Source: Winogradskyella psychrotolerans RS-3
Lineage (GTDB): Bacteria; Bacteroidota; Bacteroidia; Flavobacteriales; Flavobacteriaceae
Reading direction: 5' to 3'
DNA: 64,000 nucleotides
NCBI RefSeq assembly: GCF_000427335.1
Contig: NZ_ATMR01000091.1
Location: 62,001 to 126,000 of the forward strand
A program made the position numbers and the translations under genes. Below the pieces are notes generated by a model. The model saw only the letters and a list, made by a program, of their open reading frames with translations. It did no database searches and was not told where the DNA came from. This document shows, one piece after another, positions 28,552-36,245 of this stretch (its first letter is position 1; the number at the start of each line of letters is the position of its first letter).

Positions 28552-28881
28552 TCAATTTGCCTTTCTTTTTTTTCGATAATAATTAGCTTCTTTAACAAGA
28601 GATGATACCATTAATTCCTTATCACCAAAGATTTTGTACTCTATACCTTTTTTAGGTGAGAATACTAGGTCAATCATAAAGAATTTAAGTACATCATCCA
28701 CTTTTCCAAATCCTAAAGATTCGCCTATCATTATAGATGTTATTCTTTTAATTTCTTTAACAGCCTCAAGTCGGGATTTAAAAGGTGTCACTTCATTATA
28801 TTCCTTTTCATAATAATCAGAAACTCTGATTCCTTTATTATTACATGTAAACACGTTTAGTTTTATAATATATTTTTCCAT
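28552..28881 (-). CDS. Small island protein, paralog of 28930 gene, probably frameshifted (109 aa)
   Basis: The N-terminal half aligns with the 143-aa protein upstream (EKYIIKLNVFTCNNKGIR against IKYIVQVNTTKVNAKGKR). The frame stops early at 28552 just after an A8 run (28566-28573). Adding one A extends it to 28481 with a tail ending DGKQFEVLESDFDFFIL, which matches the paralog's DGEWDFVNVIEMNLDFLIN. So the true gene was probably 28881-28481. Function unknown. The pair sits between the HTH and polymerase-like genes. Confidence 0.65.
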   Translation of the reverse strand: MEKYIIKLNVFTCNNKGIRVSDYYEKEYNEVTPFKSRLEAVKEIKRITSIMIGESLGFGKVDDVLKFFMIDLVFSPKKGIEYKIFGDKELMVSSLVKEANYYRKKRKAN

Positions 28882-28929
28882 TATTTTTAGTTTTTATGAG
28901 CGACCTTATTTTTCGCTCTATTAATTAAT

Positions 28930-29361
28930 TTAGTTTATAAGAAAATCGAGATTCATCTCAATTACATTGACAAAATCCCATTCTCCATCTGCATATTCTA
29001 TATCAGTTAAGACAATATTATCTTCTTCAGCAAAATGATAAACCTCAGCTTGTAATGCCTCAATTGTTTGCTCTTCATCTTCACCGTATAAACAGTATTC
29101 ACAACCATCACTGTTTACAAAGAATATATTGATGGAATACGCATTAAAGTTTTTAAAATCTTTCATGTTCGCTTCAAAAAACGATTCGTATTTTACTTCT
29201 CCGTAAAGGAATTCATCTTCTAATTCTAAAACTTTTGCAATGGCTTTTTTTCTAGAATCGATAGGCGATTCTTCTTGAAAAGTAAAATCAAAAATCTTTG
29301 AATCTCTTTTCCCTTTTGCATTAACTTTCGTTGTGTTTACTTGTACTATATACTTTATCAT
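28930..29361 (-). CDS. Small acidic island protein (143 aa)
   Basis: A 143-residue acidic protein with a beta strand at the N-terminus (IKYIVQVNTTKV), central helices and an acidic C-terminal end. It is a paralog of the next gene downstream, and both start with (I/E)KYI and share a basic turn plus an SR..A....... helix. There is no membrane segment and no named family. Pairs of such proteins near replication genes suggest an element-maintenance role, which is inference. The 140-base gap before it (29362-29501) holds two small hairpins (29452-29471 and 29480-29500). Confidence 0.6.
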   Translation of the reverse strand: MIKYIVQVNTTKVNAKGKRDSKIFDFTFQEESPIDSRKKAIAKVLELEDEFLYGEVKYESFFEANMKDFKNFNAYSINIFFVNSDGCEYCLYGEDEEQTIEALQAEVYHFAEEDNIVLTDIEYADGEWDFVNVIEMNLDFLIN

Positions 29362-29501
29362 AATTAATTGTGTTGTGAGCTACTTTGATTTTCGCTCTTG
29401 TTTATATCTATGCTACTTTATTATTATATGTTGATTGTATTTTTTTCAATGTCATTTCAATGATGAAATGAATTTGACTTAAATTCCTTAGAGGAATTTA
29501 T

Positions 29502-29819
29502 TTAAGAGGCTTTTTTGAAGAATAAGTCTAGATTCGAGTTCTCCTTAAGAATTTCTTCAAGTTGACTAATAGGATAGAGATAAACTTCTCCTATTATGGT
29601 ATATGGAATTACACCAGTCTCTCGATACTTTATAATAGTATTTGCCGATAGTCCAAACCTTGACTTAAGGTCTTTATTTCTGTAATAATCTGATTTTTGT
29701 GTTATTGACTTTTTCTTGAGATTTTCCTCAATAACAACCAGTCTATTAATAACTGGATTTAATAGACTTTGAAGTTTGTCTATTGATACTAAAACTAACT
29801 GTGATTCACTGTTTTTCAT
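29502..29819 (-). CDS. Helix-turn-helix protein, excisionase-like (105 aa)
   Basis: A 105-aa protein with an N-terminal coiled-coil helix (KLQSLLNPVINRLVVIEENL) and a MerR/excisionase-type helix-turn-helix, YRNKDLKSRFGLSANTIIKYRETGVIPYTIIG (read in parts from about residue 45 to 76), followed by a short beta-wing. Bacteroidota integrative elements usually carry such a protein to steer excision or transfer genes. It is preceded by the 28-bp box also found before the integrase gene. Recognition is by fold pattern; regulator versus excisionase cannot be told apart. Confidence 0.75.
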   Translation of the reverse strand: MKNSESQLVLVSIDKLQSLLNPVINRLVVIEENLKKKSITQKSDYYRNKDLKSRFGLSANTIIKYRETGVIPYTIIGEVYLYPISQLEEILKENSNLDLFFKKAS

Positions 29820-29867
29820 AATATAATTTTTAAATTATTATACTACAAATTTCAGGGTTTTATCCAA

Positions 29868-29895
29868 GTATAGCGAGGGATTCCCAAGGATTCCC
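29868..29895 (-). promoter_or_regulatory. Shared 28-bp upstream box, copy 2
   Basis: On the minus strand this is identical over 28 bases to the box at 6155-6182. It ends 48 bases before the HTH gene start. Confidence 0.65.
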
Positions 29896-29905
29896 AACAA
29901 TCTAA

Positions 29906-30898
29906 TTAGTGATTCCTCTTTTTTAAATTATCATTGATATTTGTTAATGAGTCAATTCTAGTATTTAATCTATCAACTACGTCATTTAGAAATATTATTT
30001 CTTTTGTCACCTCTTTAGAATCTGTGTCTCTTGCCACAGGCATTGCTCTTGTCATTTTCTGAGCCTTAGCGAAAGTAGATTTATCTAAATAGAAAATATT
30101 AGCATGATTAATATAGTTTTTAAGACTTGTTCTTTCATCTTTAGTATCTGACTTATCTTTAGCAATTATTCCAACTTCATAAAGATTATAAAATAGATGT
30201 CCAAGATTGGTTTTGGAAAGATTAAATTCTAATTTAAGATTTTCAGGGTTAATAGAAAGTAAATTCTCTTCAATATTAGACTTTCTACGATTATAAACTT
30301 TAACAATATCTTGTAAGAACTTCCCAACACTGATAACCATTTTATTATGTAACATTAGAGTGTAAGTAATATGTGCTCTCAAATATATAATCTCAATTTC
30401 ATTTTCATTCAAATTAAATTCTTCTTCTAATACTGATTCAATGTTGCCGTAATTCCCACCTGATTCTTTACCGTAAAAACCACTTATTATATCAATTATA
30501 TATAAAGCTTTATCATCATTATTATTTGTAGGGGAAGGGAATTCTAAGTCCATTGGTGATATTGTGGGAGGATTATTAGGATAAACCAAAGTATGTGAGA
30601 CAAGCTCTCTATCAAATTTGTTTTTAAGATAATTATCTAAAATATCATTCAAGTTATTAATAAATTCTTCAATATCATCCAAAAGACTATTAATAAAAAA
30701 AATATTTTTGTCATCATTATAATCAATGCTTTCGTCAATTAATTTAATAATTTTTTCCACTTGATTATCAAAATATTTTTCTGGAATTTGAGTAACCCAT
30801 ATACCATTATATAAACAATTATTTATGGTATGATTTATTTCTATTTGAAATTCGAGTACTTTTTCTATTTCCGAATTGAGCTTGAGTAATTTTAGCAT
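29906..30898 (-). CDS. Unknown island protein, possibly RteC-like (330 aa)
   Basis: A 330-aa mostly helical acidic protein. Residues about 215-275 (LEFNLSKTNLGHLFYNLYEVGII ... LKNYINHANIFYLDKS, read in parts) recall the C-terminal region of RteC, a regulator of excision in Bacteroides conjugative transposons, where a winged-helix-like block is followed by a conserved tail. The resemblance is weak. The C-terminal end forms a coiled coil (VVDRLNTRIDSLTNINDNLKK). It lies between the integrase and the HTH gene, separated from the integrase by a terminator. Regulator of element transfer is the most likely role. Confidence 0.55.
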   Translation of the reverse strand: MLKLLKLNSEIEKVLEFQIEINHTINNCLYNGIWVTQIPEKYFDNQVEKIIKLIDESIDYNDDKNIFFINSLLDDIEEFINNLNDILDNYLKNKFDRELVSHTLVYPNNPPTISPMDLEFPSPTNNNDDKALYIIDIISGFYGKESGGNYGNIESVLEEEFNLNENEIEIIYLRAHITYTLMLHNKMVISVGKFLQDIVKVYNRRKSNIEENLLSINPENLKLEFNLSKTNLGHLFYNLYEVGIIAKDKSDTKDERTSLKNYINHANIFYLDKSTFAKAQKMTRAMPVARDTDSKEVTKEIIFLNDVVDRLNTRIDSLTNINDNLKKRNH

Positions 30899-30918
30899 AA
30901 ATTTTATTAAAAAAAAAA

Positions 30919-30936
30919 GCCCTCATCGTTGAGGGC
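30919..30936 (-). terminator. Terminator after the integrase gene
   Basis: GCCCTCA - TCGT - TGAGGGC with a run of ten A on the plus strand to its left (30909-30918), giving a U tract for minus-strand transcripts leaving the integrase gene. Confidence 0.85.
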
Positions 30937-30959
30937 TTCTAAAATAAAAAAATATTGGA

Positions 30960-32179
30960 CTATATGAATTTCTTTCTCAATTTGTCCATATCATTCTTTA
31001 CATTACTATCCATAACTTTAGCGTAATGTTGAGTCATTGAGATTGTTGTATGCCCCATCATACTACTAACATTTTCTATCGCAACACCATTTCCAAGGGT
31101 CACCGTAGTAGCAAATGTATGACGAGCAACATAATGTGTTAACTTTTTGTTTATTTGACATAAATCAGCTATCTCTTTCAAATACTCATTAACCTTTTGA
31201 TTACTAATTTTTGGAAGTAACCTATTTTCATCTAAATGAGAATATTTATCTATGATTCTTTTTACGGATGGTAAAACTGGAACATTTGATTTAATATTGG
31301 TTTTAGCTCTGTTGGTTTTTATCCAAAAAGAATCCTCACTATCCTTTATTAAATGGTCTTTTGTTAAATTTTGAACATCTATAGGTGCATAACTAGTATA
31401 ACAAGAAAAAGAAAAATATCTTTTACTCTATTTAATCTATCTGTACTAAATTCTTTTGCTTCAATTCGCTCTAATTCAGCTTTAGTAAGAAAAACAGCTT
31501 CTTTCTTTACTAATTTCTCATCATAAGTTAAAAATGGATTGGTAGTAATTAAGTTGCGTTTAATTCCATAAAAACAAACTGTTTTAAAACATTGAAAATA
31601 CTTAACTACCGAATTATGGCTGATACCAACTTTATAATTAAAAGAGGATTCATATTTGAGGTAAGATTCAAGATTATAGATAAACTGGTTATCAATATTA
31701 TTTATACTAAAGGATGTTTTACCATGTTTCGTTCTAATATAATTAGCTAACAAATCTTTAGCTCTATTATATTTTTGAAGTGAAGCTTTAGAGCGTTCCC
31801 CAGTTTCAAACTTCTTTTTGAAATAGTCATTATGCTTTTCAAATAGTTTTATAACATCTAAGTCACCTAATTTCGCAGTCTTACCATTGAGTTTATTTTT
31901 AACTTCACATAAAGTAACATCCTTACTATTGCGTGATAACACAAAATAAGCATCTTCAATTTTTTGCTCTACTAAATCGATAGCTAGTTTGCAATTCTTT
32001 TCAGAATTCAACCGTAGCTTATTCCTTAGCTTATTGGTAAAATCCCAGCGTTCTTTTTTAATAAACTTACCTGTACTTAAAGTAGTTGTTTTGCCTTGCA
32101 ATTGAATTTTGGCATAAATTGGAGACTCTCCTTTGTTGTTTTGCTTATCCGTTTTTAGATAGAAAAATGTTTTAATCAT
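30960..32179 (-). pseudogene. int: Tyrosine recombinase (island integrase), single frameshift
   Basis: Frames 32179-31379 and the C-terminal part ending at 30960 form one ~405-aa integrase. The N-terminal half has the Bacteroidota arm-binding domain (IYAKIQLQGKTTTLSTGKFI) and a SAM-like core-binding domain. The catalytic half carries HYVARHTFATT (His-x3-Arg), GHTTISMTQHY with the nucleophile Tyr in HYAKV. Adding one A to the run 31406-31410 restores DIFLFSCYTSYAPIDVQNL, the box I region; it has no box I Arg, as described for CTnDOT-type integrases. The gene lies 240 bases from the tRNA-Ser att site and faces away from it. As written the catalytic domain is out of frame. Confidence 0.88.
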
Positions 32180-32225
32180 AGTTTTACTAATTTAAATGTT
32201 AGACAAAATTATCAGTAAAACAGAG

Positions 32226-32253
32226 GTATAGCTAGGGATTCCCAAGGATTCCC
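32226..32253 (-). promoter_or_regulatory. Shared 28-bp upstream box, copy 3
   Basis: Matches copies 1 and 2 with one difference (CTAGCTATAC instead of CTCGCTATAC). It lies 46 bases before the integrase start. A TAATTTTG candidate -7 box lies between it and the gene on the minus strand. Confidence 0.65.
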
Positions 32254-32288
32254 TCAACATATAGTTACCCTAGTTCTTTAGAATTTCA

Positions 32289-32309
32289 AGGGTAACCCAT
32301 AAGGTAACA
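32289..32309 (+). repeat. Right GGTAAC double motif (possible integrase arm site)
   Basis: Matches 3587-3607 in 18 of 21 positions. A further GTTACCCT copy in the opposite orientation lies at about 32263-32270. Confidence 0.55.
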
Positions 32310-32356
32310 TAACTTTGATATATAATGTGTATTTTGAGTATATACCAAAAAACAAA

Positions 32357-32387
32357 AAACCCTATAAACGTAATGTTTATAGGGTTT
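32357..32387. terminator. Island-borne terminator now serving tRNA-Ser
   Basis: AAACCCTATAAAC - GTAAT - GTTTATAGGGTTT, with perfect 13-bp arms, followed on the minus strand by a T-rich run. It sits 34 bases downstream of the tRNA 3' end, inside the island. Confidence 0.8.
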
Positions 32388-32420
32388 TGACTTTTAAAGT
32401 GTCATTTGACAACTTTATCA

Positions 32421-32433
32421 GCGGAGAGCAAGG
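32421..32433 (+). repeat. attR: 13-bp direct repeat in tRNA-Ser 3' end
   Basis: GCGGAGAGCAAGG, identical to 3516-3528. It covers the acceptor stem 3' strand, the discriminator base and four bases toward the T-arm. Confidence 0.85.
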
Positions 32434-32506
32434 GATTCGAACCCCTGGAGGTGTGACCCTCAACAGTTTTCAAGACTGCCGCATTCGACCACTCTGCCAG
32501 CTCTCC
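32422..32506 (-). tRNA. tRNA-Ser (anticodon UGA)
   Basis: An 85-base class II tRNA. The acceptor stem is GGAGAGC/GCTCTCC with G discriminator, the D-arm is present, the anticodon loop is CTTGAAA giving UGA, there is a long variable arm (GGGTCACACC region) and the T-loop is TTCGAAT. CCA is not encoded. The gene stays intact after island insertion because the att core restores its 3' end. Bases 32507-32731 downstream on the plus strand show no gene. Confidence 0.95.
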
Positions 32507-32731
32507 GTTAGCGGATGCAAATATAAAATGCTTTTTTGTTCTAGGCAAAGATTTTCGTGTAGATTTTTAAAATTTTTTTAATCCATTGATTTACAAACTA
32601 TAATTTCCTTCTGTTTTTAGAAAGCCATCTGTTTTCGGCACAATAAATGTTAATTAATTACTTTTTAAAACGAACTCAATTGCTTTTTCACTAAAAAAAT
32701 CTAATTTTAAAAAATCAAAAATTTAAGAGAA

Positions 32732-33067
32732 ATGAAAAAAACAGTTATAATACTTGGACTTATCGCAGCTATAATTGCCATTACATTATCAGCATCTCGT
32801 AATTCAAATTTTGCAATAATCCCAATAGTTATTGCCTTTATTAGTGGCTTGGCTTTAGTGTTTCTTTCAAAAAAAGACCAGTCCAAAACAAAACCTATTC
32901 AATATATATTTTTATTAGTCATTATGTCATTAGGACTCACCATATACAAAGGCGTTTATAAAACAATCGAAGTAGAGAGTACAGAACAGTTAGACCAACA
33001 AGGTGAAAGAGATACTGATAAATCTAAGGAACTTCTAGAAAACAGACAAATAGAGAGCAAATTTTAA
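32732..33067 (+). CDS. Small membrane protein of unknown function (111 aa)
   Basis: Three hydrophobic helices (about residues 4-21, 26-46 and 57-75) precede a polar acidic C-terminal tail rich in Glu, Gln and Asp. No conserved domain is recognised. It is the first chromosomal gene right of the island. The tail would lie on one face of the inner membrane. An upstream AT-rich leader and ATG start look normal. Confidence 0.65.
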   Translation: MKKTVIILGLIAAIIAITLSASRNSNFAIIPIVIAFISGLALVFLSKKDQSKTKPIQYIFLLVIMSLGLTIYKGVYKTIEVESTEQLDQQGERDTDKSKELLENRQIESKF

Positions 33068-33136
33068 AAATTTCTCACTAATTGTAAGAAAAGTTTAAAT
33101 CTATTTATCTTATTTTTGCGTAAATCAAATAGTTAC

Positions 33137-34168
33137 ATGAAAGTCTTTATTGCTTCTGTACTCCTTTTTGTTGGTTCTTGTGCCACAATTAGACATAGTG
33201 AGAAAATTAGCAACTTAAAAAATAGCATCTCATATAGTGATGAAGATGTTGTTAAAAAGTACTTGAACACCATTACATCTAAAGAATTAAAAGAACATTT
33301 AGTAGAAGTGGCTTCAGATAAGTATAATGGTAGAATGACTGGTGAAGAAGGGCACAATTTAGTTTGTGACTATATTAGAGACCAATATAAAGACAGAGAT
33401 ATTAGTGCGCCAGAATCGTATCCAGACTATTTTCAAAAAGTACCTAAAAATGCCTTGCCAAAAAACCTCAACGCATCGCAAAATGTTATAGCATATATTG
33501 AAGGTTCTGAATTTCCTGAAGAATATGTATATATTACTGCACATTCAGACCACGAAGGTATTATTAATGGTGAAATTTATAATGGTGCAGACGATAATGG
33601 ATCTGGTACTTCTGCTGTTTTAGAAATTGCAGAAGCCTTTAGCCAAGCTACTAAAGATGGATACCGACCTAAAAGAAGTATTGTTTTTCTACATGTGACA
33701 GCTGAAGAAGTGGGCTTGTATGGCTCTAAATTCTATTCAGAAAACCCAATATTCCCTCTCGAAAACGCAGTTGCTACCTTAAATATGGATATGATTGGTC
33801 GTGTTGATGACAGACATAAAGACGATGAAAACTATATTTATGTCATTGGCTCAAACAGAATGAGTAGTGAACTCCATTATATTACGGAGGAAGCCAATTC
33901 TACATTTATCAACCTTAATCTCGATTATAAATATAATGGTGAGAATGAATCTAATCATTATTACTATCGCTCGGACCATTATAACTTTGCCTTAAAAGGG
34001 GTGCCTGTTATTTTCTTTTTTAATGGTGAGCACGAAGATTACACTAAACCAACAGATACCGAAGATAAAATCAACTATCCCTTGTTGGAAAAACGCACAA
34101 AATTAATATTTGCTACAGCATGGTATTTGGCCAACTCTAAAACACGACTTAAGAAAGAAATTATCTGA
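33137..34168 (+). CDS. M28 family zinc peptidase lipoprotein, short form
   Basis: I start at ATG 33137 because it opens a lipoprotein signal (MKVFIASVLLFVGSC) that an upstream TTG would bury. The 343-aa protein carries the M28 aminopeptidase zinc site: TAHSDHEG with His and Asp, NGADDNGSGT, the catalytic pair TAEE, NMDMIGRVD, and a C-terminal RSDHYNF ... FNGEHEDYT with the last His. It lacks the protease-associated (PA) insertion found in the next gene, with which it shares most active-site blocks nearly word for word. It is probably a periplasmic or outer-membrane-anchored aminopeptidase. Confidence 0.9.
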   Translation: MKVFIASVLLFVGSCATIRHSEKISNLKNSISYSDEDVVKKYLNTITSKELKEHLVEVASDKYNGRMTGEEGHNLVCDYIRDQYKDRDISAPESYPDYFQKVPKNALPKNLNASQNVIAYIEGSEFPEEYVYITAHSDHEGIINGEIYNGADDNGSGTSAVLEIAEAFSQATKDGYRPKRSIVFLHVTAEEVGLYGSKFYSENPIFPLENAVATLNMDMIGRVDDRHKDDENYIYVIGSNRMSSELHYITEEANSTFINLNLDYKYNGENESNHYYYRSDHYNFALKGVPVIFFFNGEHEDYTKPTDTEDKINYPLLEKRTKLIFATAWYLANSKTRLKKEII

Positions 34169-34303
34169 TGTTAAAGTTTGTTAAAAGAAACTAGACCAAA
34201 TACAAAGCCTATCCAATTTTCGTAATTTTAAAGCTAATTTTATGTAAAGGTGAGCTTAATACCATCTTTAATTTATAACTAACTACCTAATTACTTTCTT
34301 TAA

Positions 34304-35884
34304 ATGAAAAAAACTCTACTCTTAGGTGTTGCTTTTGCAGTACTATCTAGTTGTGGCACATCTTCTAAAAGTAGTGCAAACACAACACAATCTAATCAAT
34401 CTAAAAAAATTGATCCAACAGAATATGCTTCTTCGATTACTTCTGATGAACTAAAAACAATGTTATATAAGTATGCTTCTGATGAATTTGAAGGAAGAGA
34501 TACAGGTGAAAAAGGTCAGAAAATGGCTGTAGAATACTTAAAACAAAAGTATATCTCTATGGGCATCCCTACTCCATTAGGTGGTGATGACTATTTTCAA
34601 GAAGTCCCATTAGAAAAACAGCAAGTTGCTGAAGCTAAATTAACAGTTAACGGAAAAACATTTAAAAGTTTTGAAGATCAAATTGTTTTAACGGTTTCAA
34701 ATGATGTAAACATGTCTATGGACAATATCGTTTATGTTGGTTATGGTATTGATGATGAAAAATATTCAGATTATAAAAATATAGATGTTAAAGGAAAATT
34801 TGTTTTAGCAAAATCAGGGGAGCCTAAAGACGCTGAAGGTAATTTTATTATTTCTGGTACTACAGACGGTACAAAATGGACTAATGGACGTCAATCCATA
34901 TCAAGTAAAAGAGAAGCTGCTATAGAAAATGGAGCTAAAGGAATCTTATTTATGGATAATGATTTGTTTTCTAGATATTCGAGCTTCTACAAACGTCAAT
35001 CAGAATCTGGAACCGCAGGTCGCTTATCTTTAAAGAGTAATGATACCGGAATTGTAATGCTGATGATAAATGACAATTTAGGAAAAGCTCTATATGCTTC
35101 TATTTCTAAAGACTCTACAGCTAAAGAAATTGAAGCTACTATTAATTTAGAAATTGAAAATAAGTCGGAGTCTATCACTTCTGAAAATGTTGTAGCCTAT
35201 ATAAAAGGTTCTGAAAAGCCTGATGAAATTCTAGTTATATCAGCGCATTTAGACCACGAAGGTGTGAAAAATGGTGAAATTTACAATGGTGCAGACGACG
35301 ATGGTTCTGGTACTGTAGCTATTTTAGAAATTGCACAGGCGTTTAAAATGGCCGAAAAAGCAGGTCATGGTCCAAAGCGTTCTATATTATTTTTACATGT
35401 TACAGCTGAAGAAAAAGGGCTATTAGGATCGAAACATTATACGGATAATGATCCTATATTTCCTCTAGAAAATACCGTTGCCGACTTAAATATTGATATG
35501 ATTGGTAGAGTTGATCCTAAACGTGATACAGGTACAAGAAATTATGTTTACTTAATTGGTAGTGATAAATTGAGTACTGAATTACATAATATTTCAGAAG
35601 AAGCAAACGCAAAATATGTAAATATGGAATTGGATTATACCTTTAATGATGAAAACGATCCAAACCGTTATTATTATAGATCTGATCACTACAATTTTGC
35701 AAAGAATAATGTTCCTGTCATATTTTACTTTAATGGCACACATGATGATTACCATAGACCATCAGATACTCCAGATAAAATAGAATACGATCTATTAGAA
35801 ACCAGAACCCGTTTGGTTTTCTATACAGCTTGGGAAGTTGCTAATAGAGACGAACGCATTATTGTTGATAAAGCTACTGAATAA
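34304..35884 (+). CDS. M28 family zinc peptidase lipoprotein with PA domain
   Basis: A 526-aa lipoprotein (signal MKKTLLLGVAFAVLSSC, Cys 17). The catalytic M28 domain is split by a PA-like insertion (about residues 120-290, with VYVGYGIDDEKYSDYKNIDV). The active site has SAHLDHEG, NGADDDGSGT, TAEEKG, NIDMIGRVD and RSDHYNF ... FNGTHDDYH. It releases N-terminal amino acids from peptides outside the cytoplasm. It lies 135 bases after a shorter homolog, evidently a duplication followed by loss of the PA part in the first copy or gain in the second. Bases 35885-36077 hold no gene. Confidence 0.92.
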   Translation: MKKTLLLGVAFAVLSSCGTSSKSSANTTQSNQSKKIDPTEYASSITSDELKTMLYKYASDEFEGRDTGEKGQKMAVEYLKQKYISMGIPTPLGGDDYFQEVPLEKQQVAEAKLTVNGKTFKSFEDQIVLTVSNDVNMSMDNIVYVGYGIDDEKYSDYKNIDVKGKFVLAKSGEPKDAEGNFIISGTTDGTKWTNGRQSISSKREAAIENGAKGILFMDNDLFSRYSSFYKRQSESGTAGRLSLKSNDTGIVMLMINDNLGKALYASISKDSTAKEIEATINLEIENKSESITSENVVAYIKGSEKPDEILVISAHLDHEGVKNGEIYNGADDDGSGTVAILEIAQAFKMAEKAGHGPKRSILFLHVTAEEKGLLGSKHYTDNDPIFPLENTVADLNIDMIGRVDPKRDTGTRNYVYLIGSDKLSTELHNISEEANAKYVNMELDYTFNDENDPNRYYYRSDHYNFAKNNVPVIFYFNGTHDDYHRPSDTPDKIEYDLLETRTRLVFYTAWEVANRDERIIVDKATE

Positions 35885-36077
35885 ATAGAGCATTATATAA
35901 AGTATACAAAAAGGTCTTTCATTAATTTGAGAGATCTTTTTTCTTTTATTTAAATCAAAAAACAGCTTTTCATTATTAAAAGGCTAATTACTTTTAGATC
36001 GAATACTTAATTTATCTCGACTGTGATCATTATAAAACCCGATTCCTATCCTTTAACACAGAATAGTATGTACAAAA

Positions 36078-36103
36078 AAAGCTCCTCTTTTCAGAGAAGC
36101 TTT
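36078..36103 (-). terminator. Terminator of tRNA-His
   Basis: A hairpin with AAAGCT and CTCT stems around a TTTC loop and one A/C mismatch, with a U-rich end on the minus strand. It lies directly downstream of the tRNA. Confidence 0.75.
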
Positions 36104-36111
36104 GTATTCTG

Positions 36112-36186
36112 GGTGGAAGACCGGGTTCGAACCGGCGACTTTCGGTACCACAAACCGACGCTCTAACCAGCTGAGCTACAACCACC
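36112..36186 (-). tRNA. tRNA-His (anticodon GUG)
   Basis: The cloverleaf has anticodon loop TTGTGGT (GUG), D-stem GCTC/GAGC, anticodon stem TCGGT/ACCGA and T-loop TTCGAAC. The extra G at -1 typical of tRNA-His is present, opposite C73. In the acceptor stem, bases 5:68 and 6:67 both read U-U, so only five of seven standard pairs form. CCA is not encoded. Confidence 0.9.
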
Positions 36187-36245
36187 ATTTTAAATTGGAT
36201 TGCAAAGATAATTTAATTGTTATCTCTTGCAAATAGTTTTTGAGT

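Larger units (their letters stand above)
3516..32433. mobile_element. Genomic island in tRNA-Ser(UGA) carrying a defence locus
   Basis: The ~28.9 kb segment is bounded by direct copies of GCGGAGAGCAAGG at 3516-3528 and 32421-32433. The right copy is the 3' end of the tRNA-Ser gene and the left copy is an orphan fragment of it. A tyrosine recombinase gene (30960-32179) sits beside the tRNA end, as in integrative elements such as NBU1, which uses the 3' end of a tRNA-Leu. Contents are serine recombinase, polymerase-like protein, HTH and RHH regulators, and a restriction/toxin cargo. No conjugation (Tra) or relaxase genes were recognised, so it is probably mobilisable at most, or now immobile, because the integrase frame is broken. 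Confidence 0.88.

Noticed and set aside
6155..29895. Inverted 28-bp copies as ends of a 23.7 kb transposon
   Set aside because: The two copies are inverted to each other, but a third lies outside at 32226 and all three sit at similar distances upstream of genes, which fits a regulatory box better. No transposase or target duplication was seen.
3516..32433. A full integrative conjugative element
   Set aside because: No relaxase, coupling protein or Tra/VirB genes are visible; only integrase, regulators and a polymerase-like protein support mobility.
33116..33136. TTG start for the first M28 peptidase
   Set aside because: The signal peptide and lipobox start at ATG 33137.
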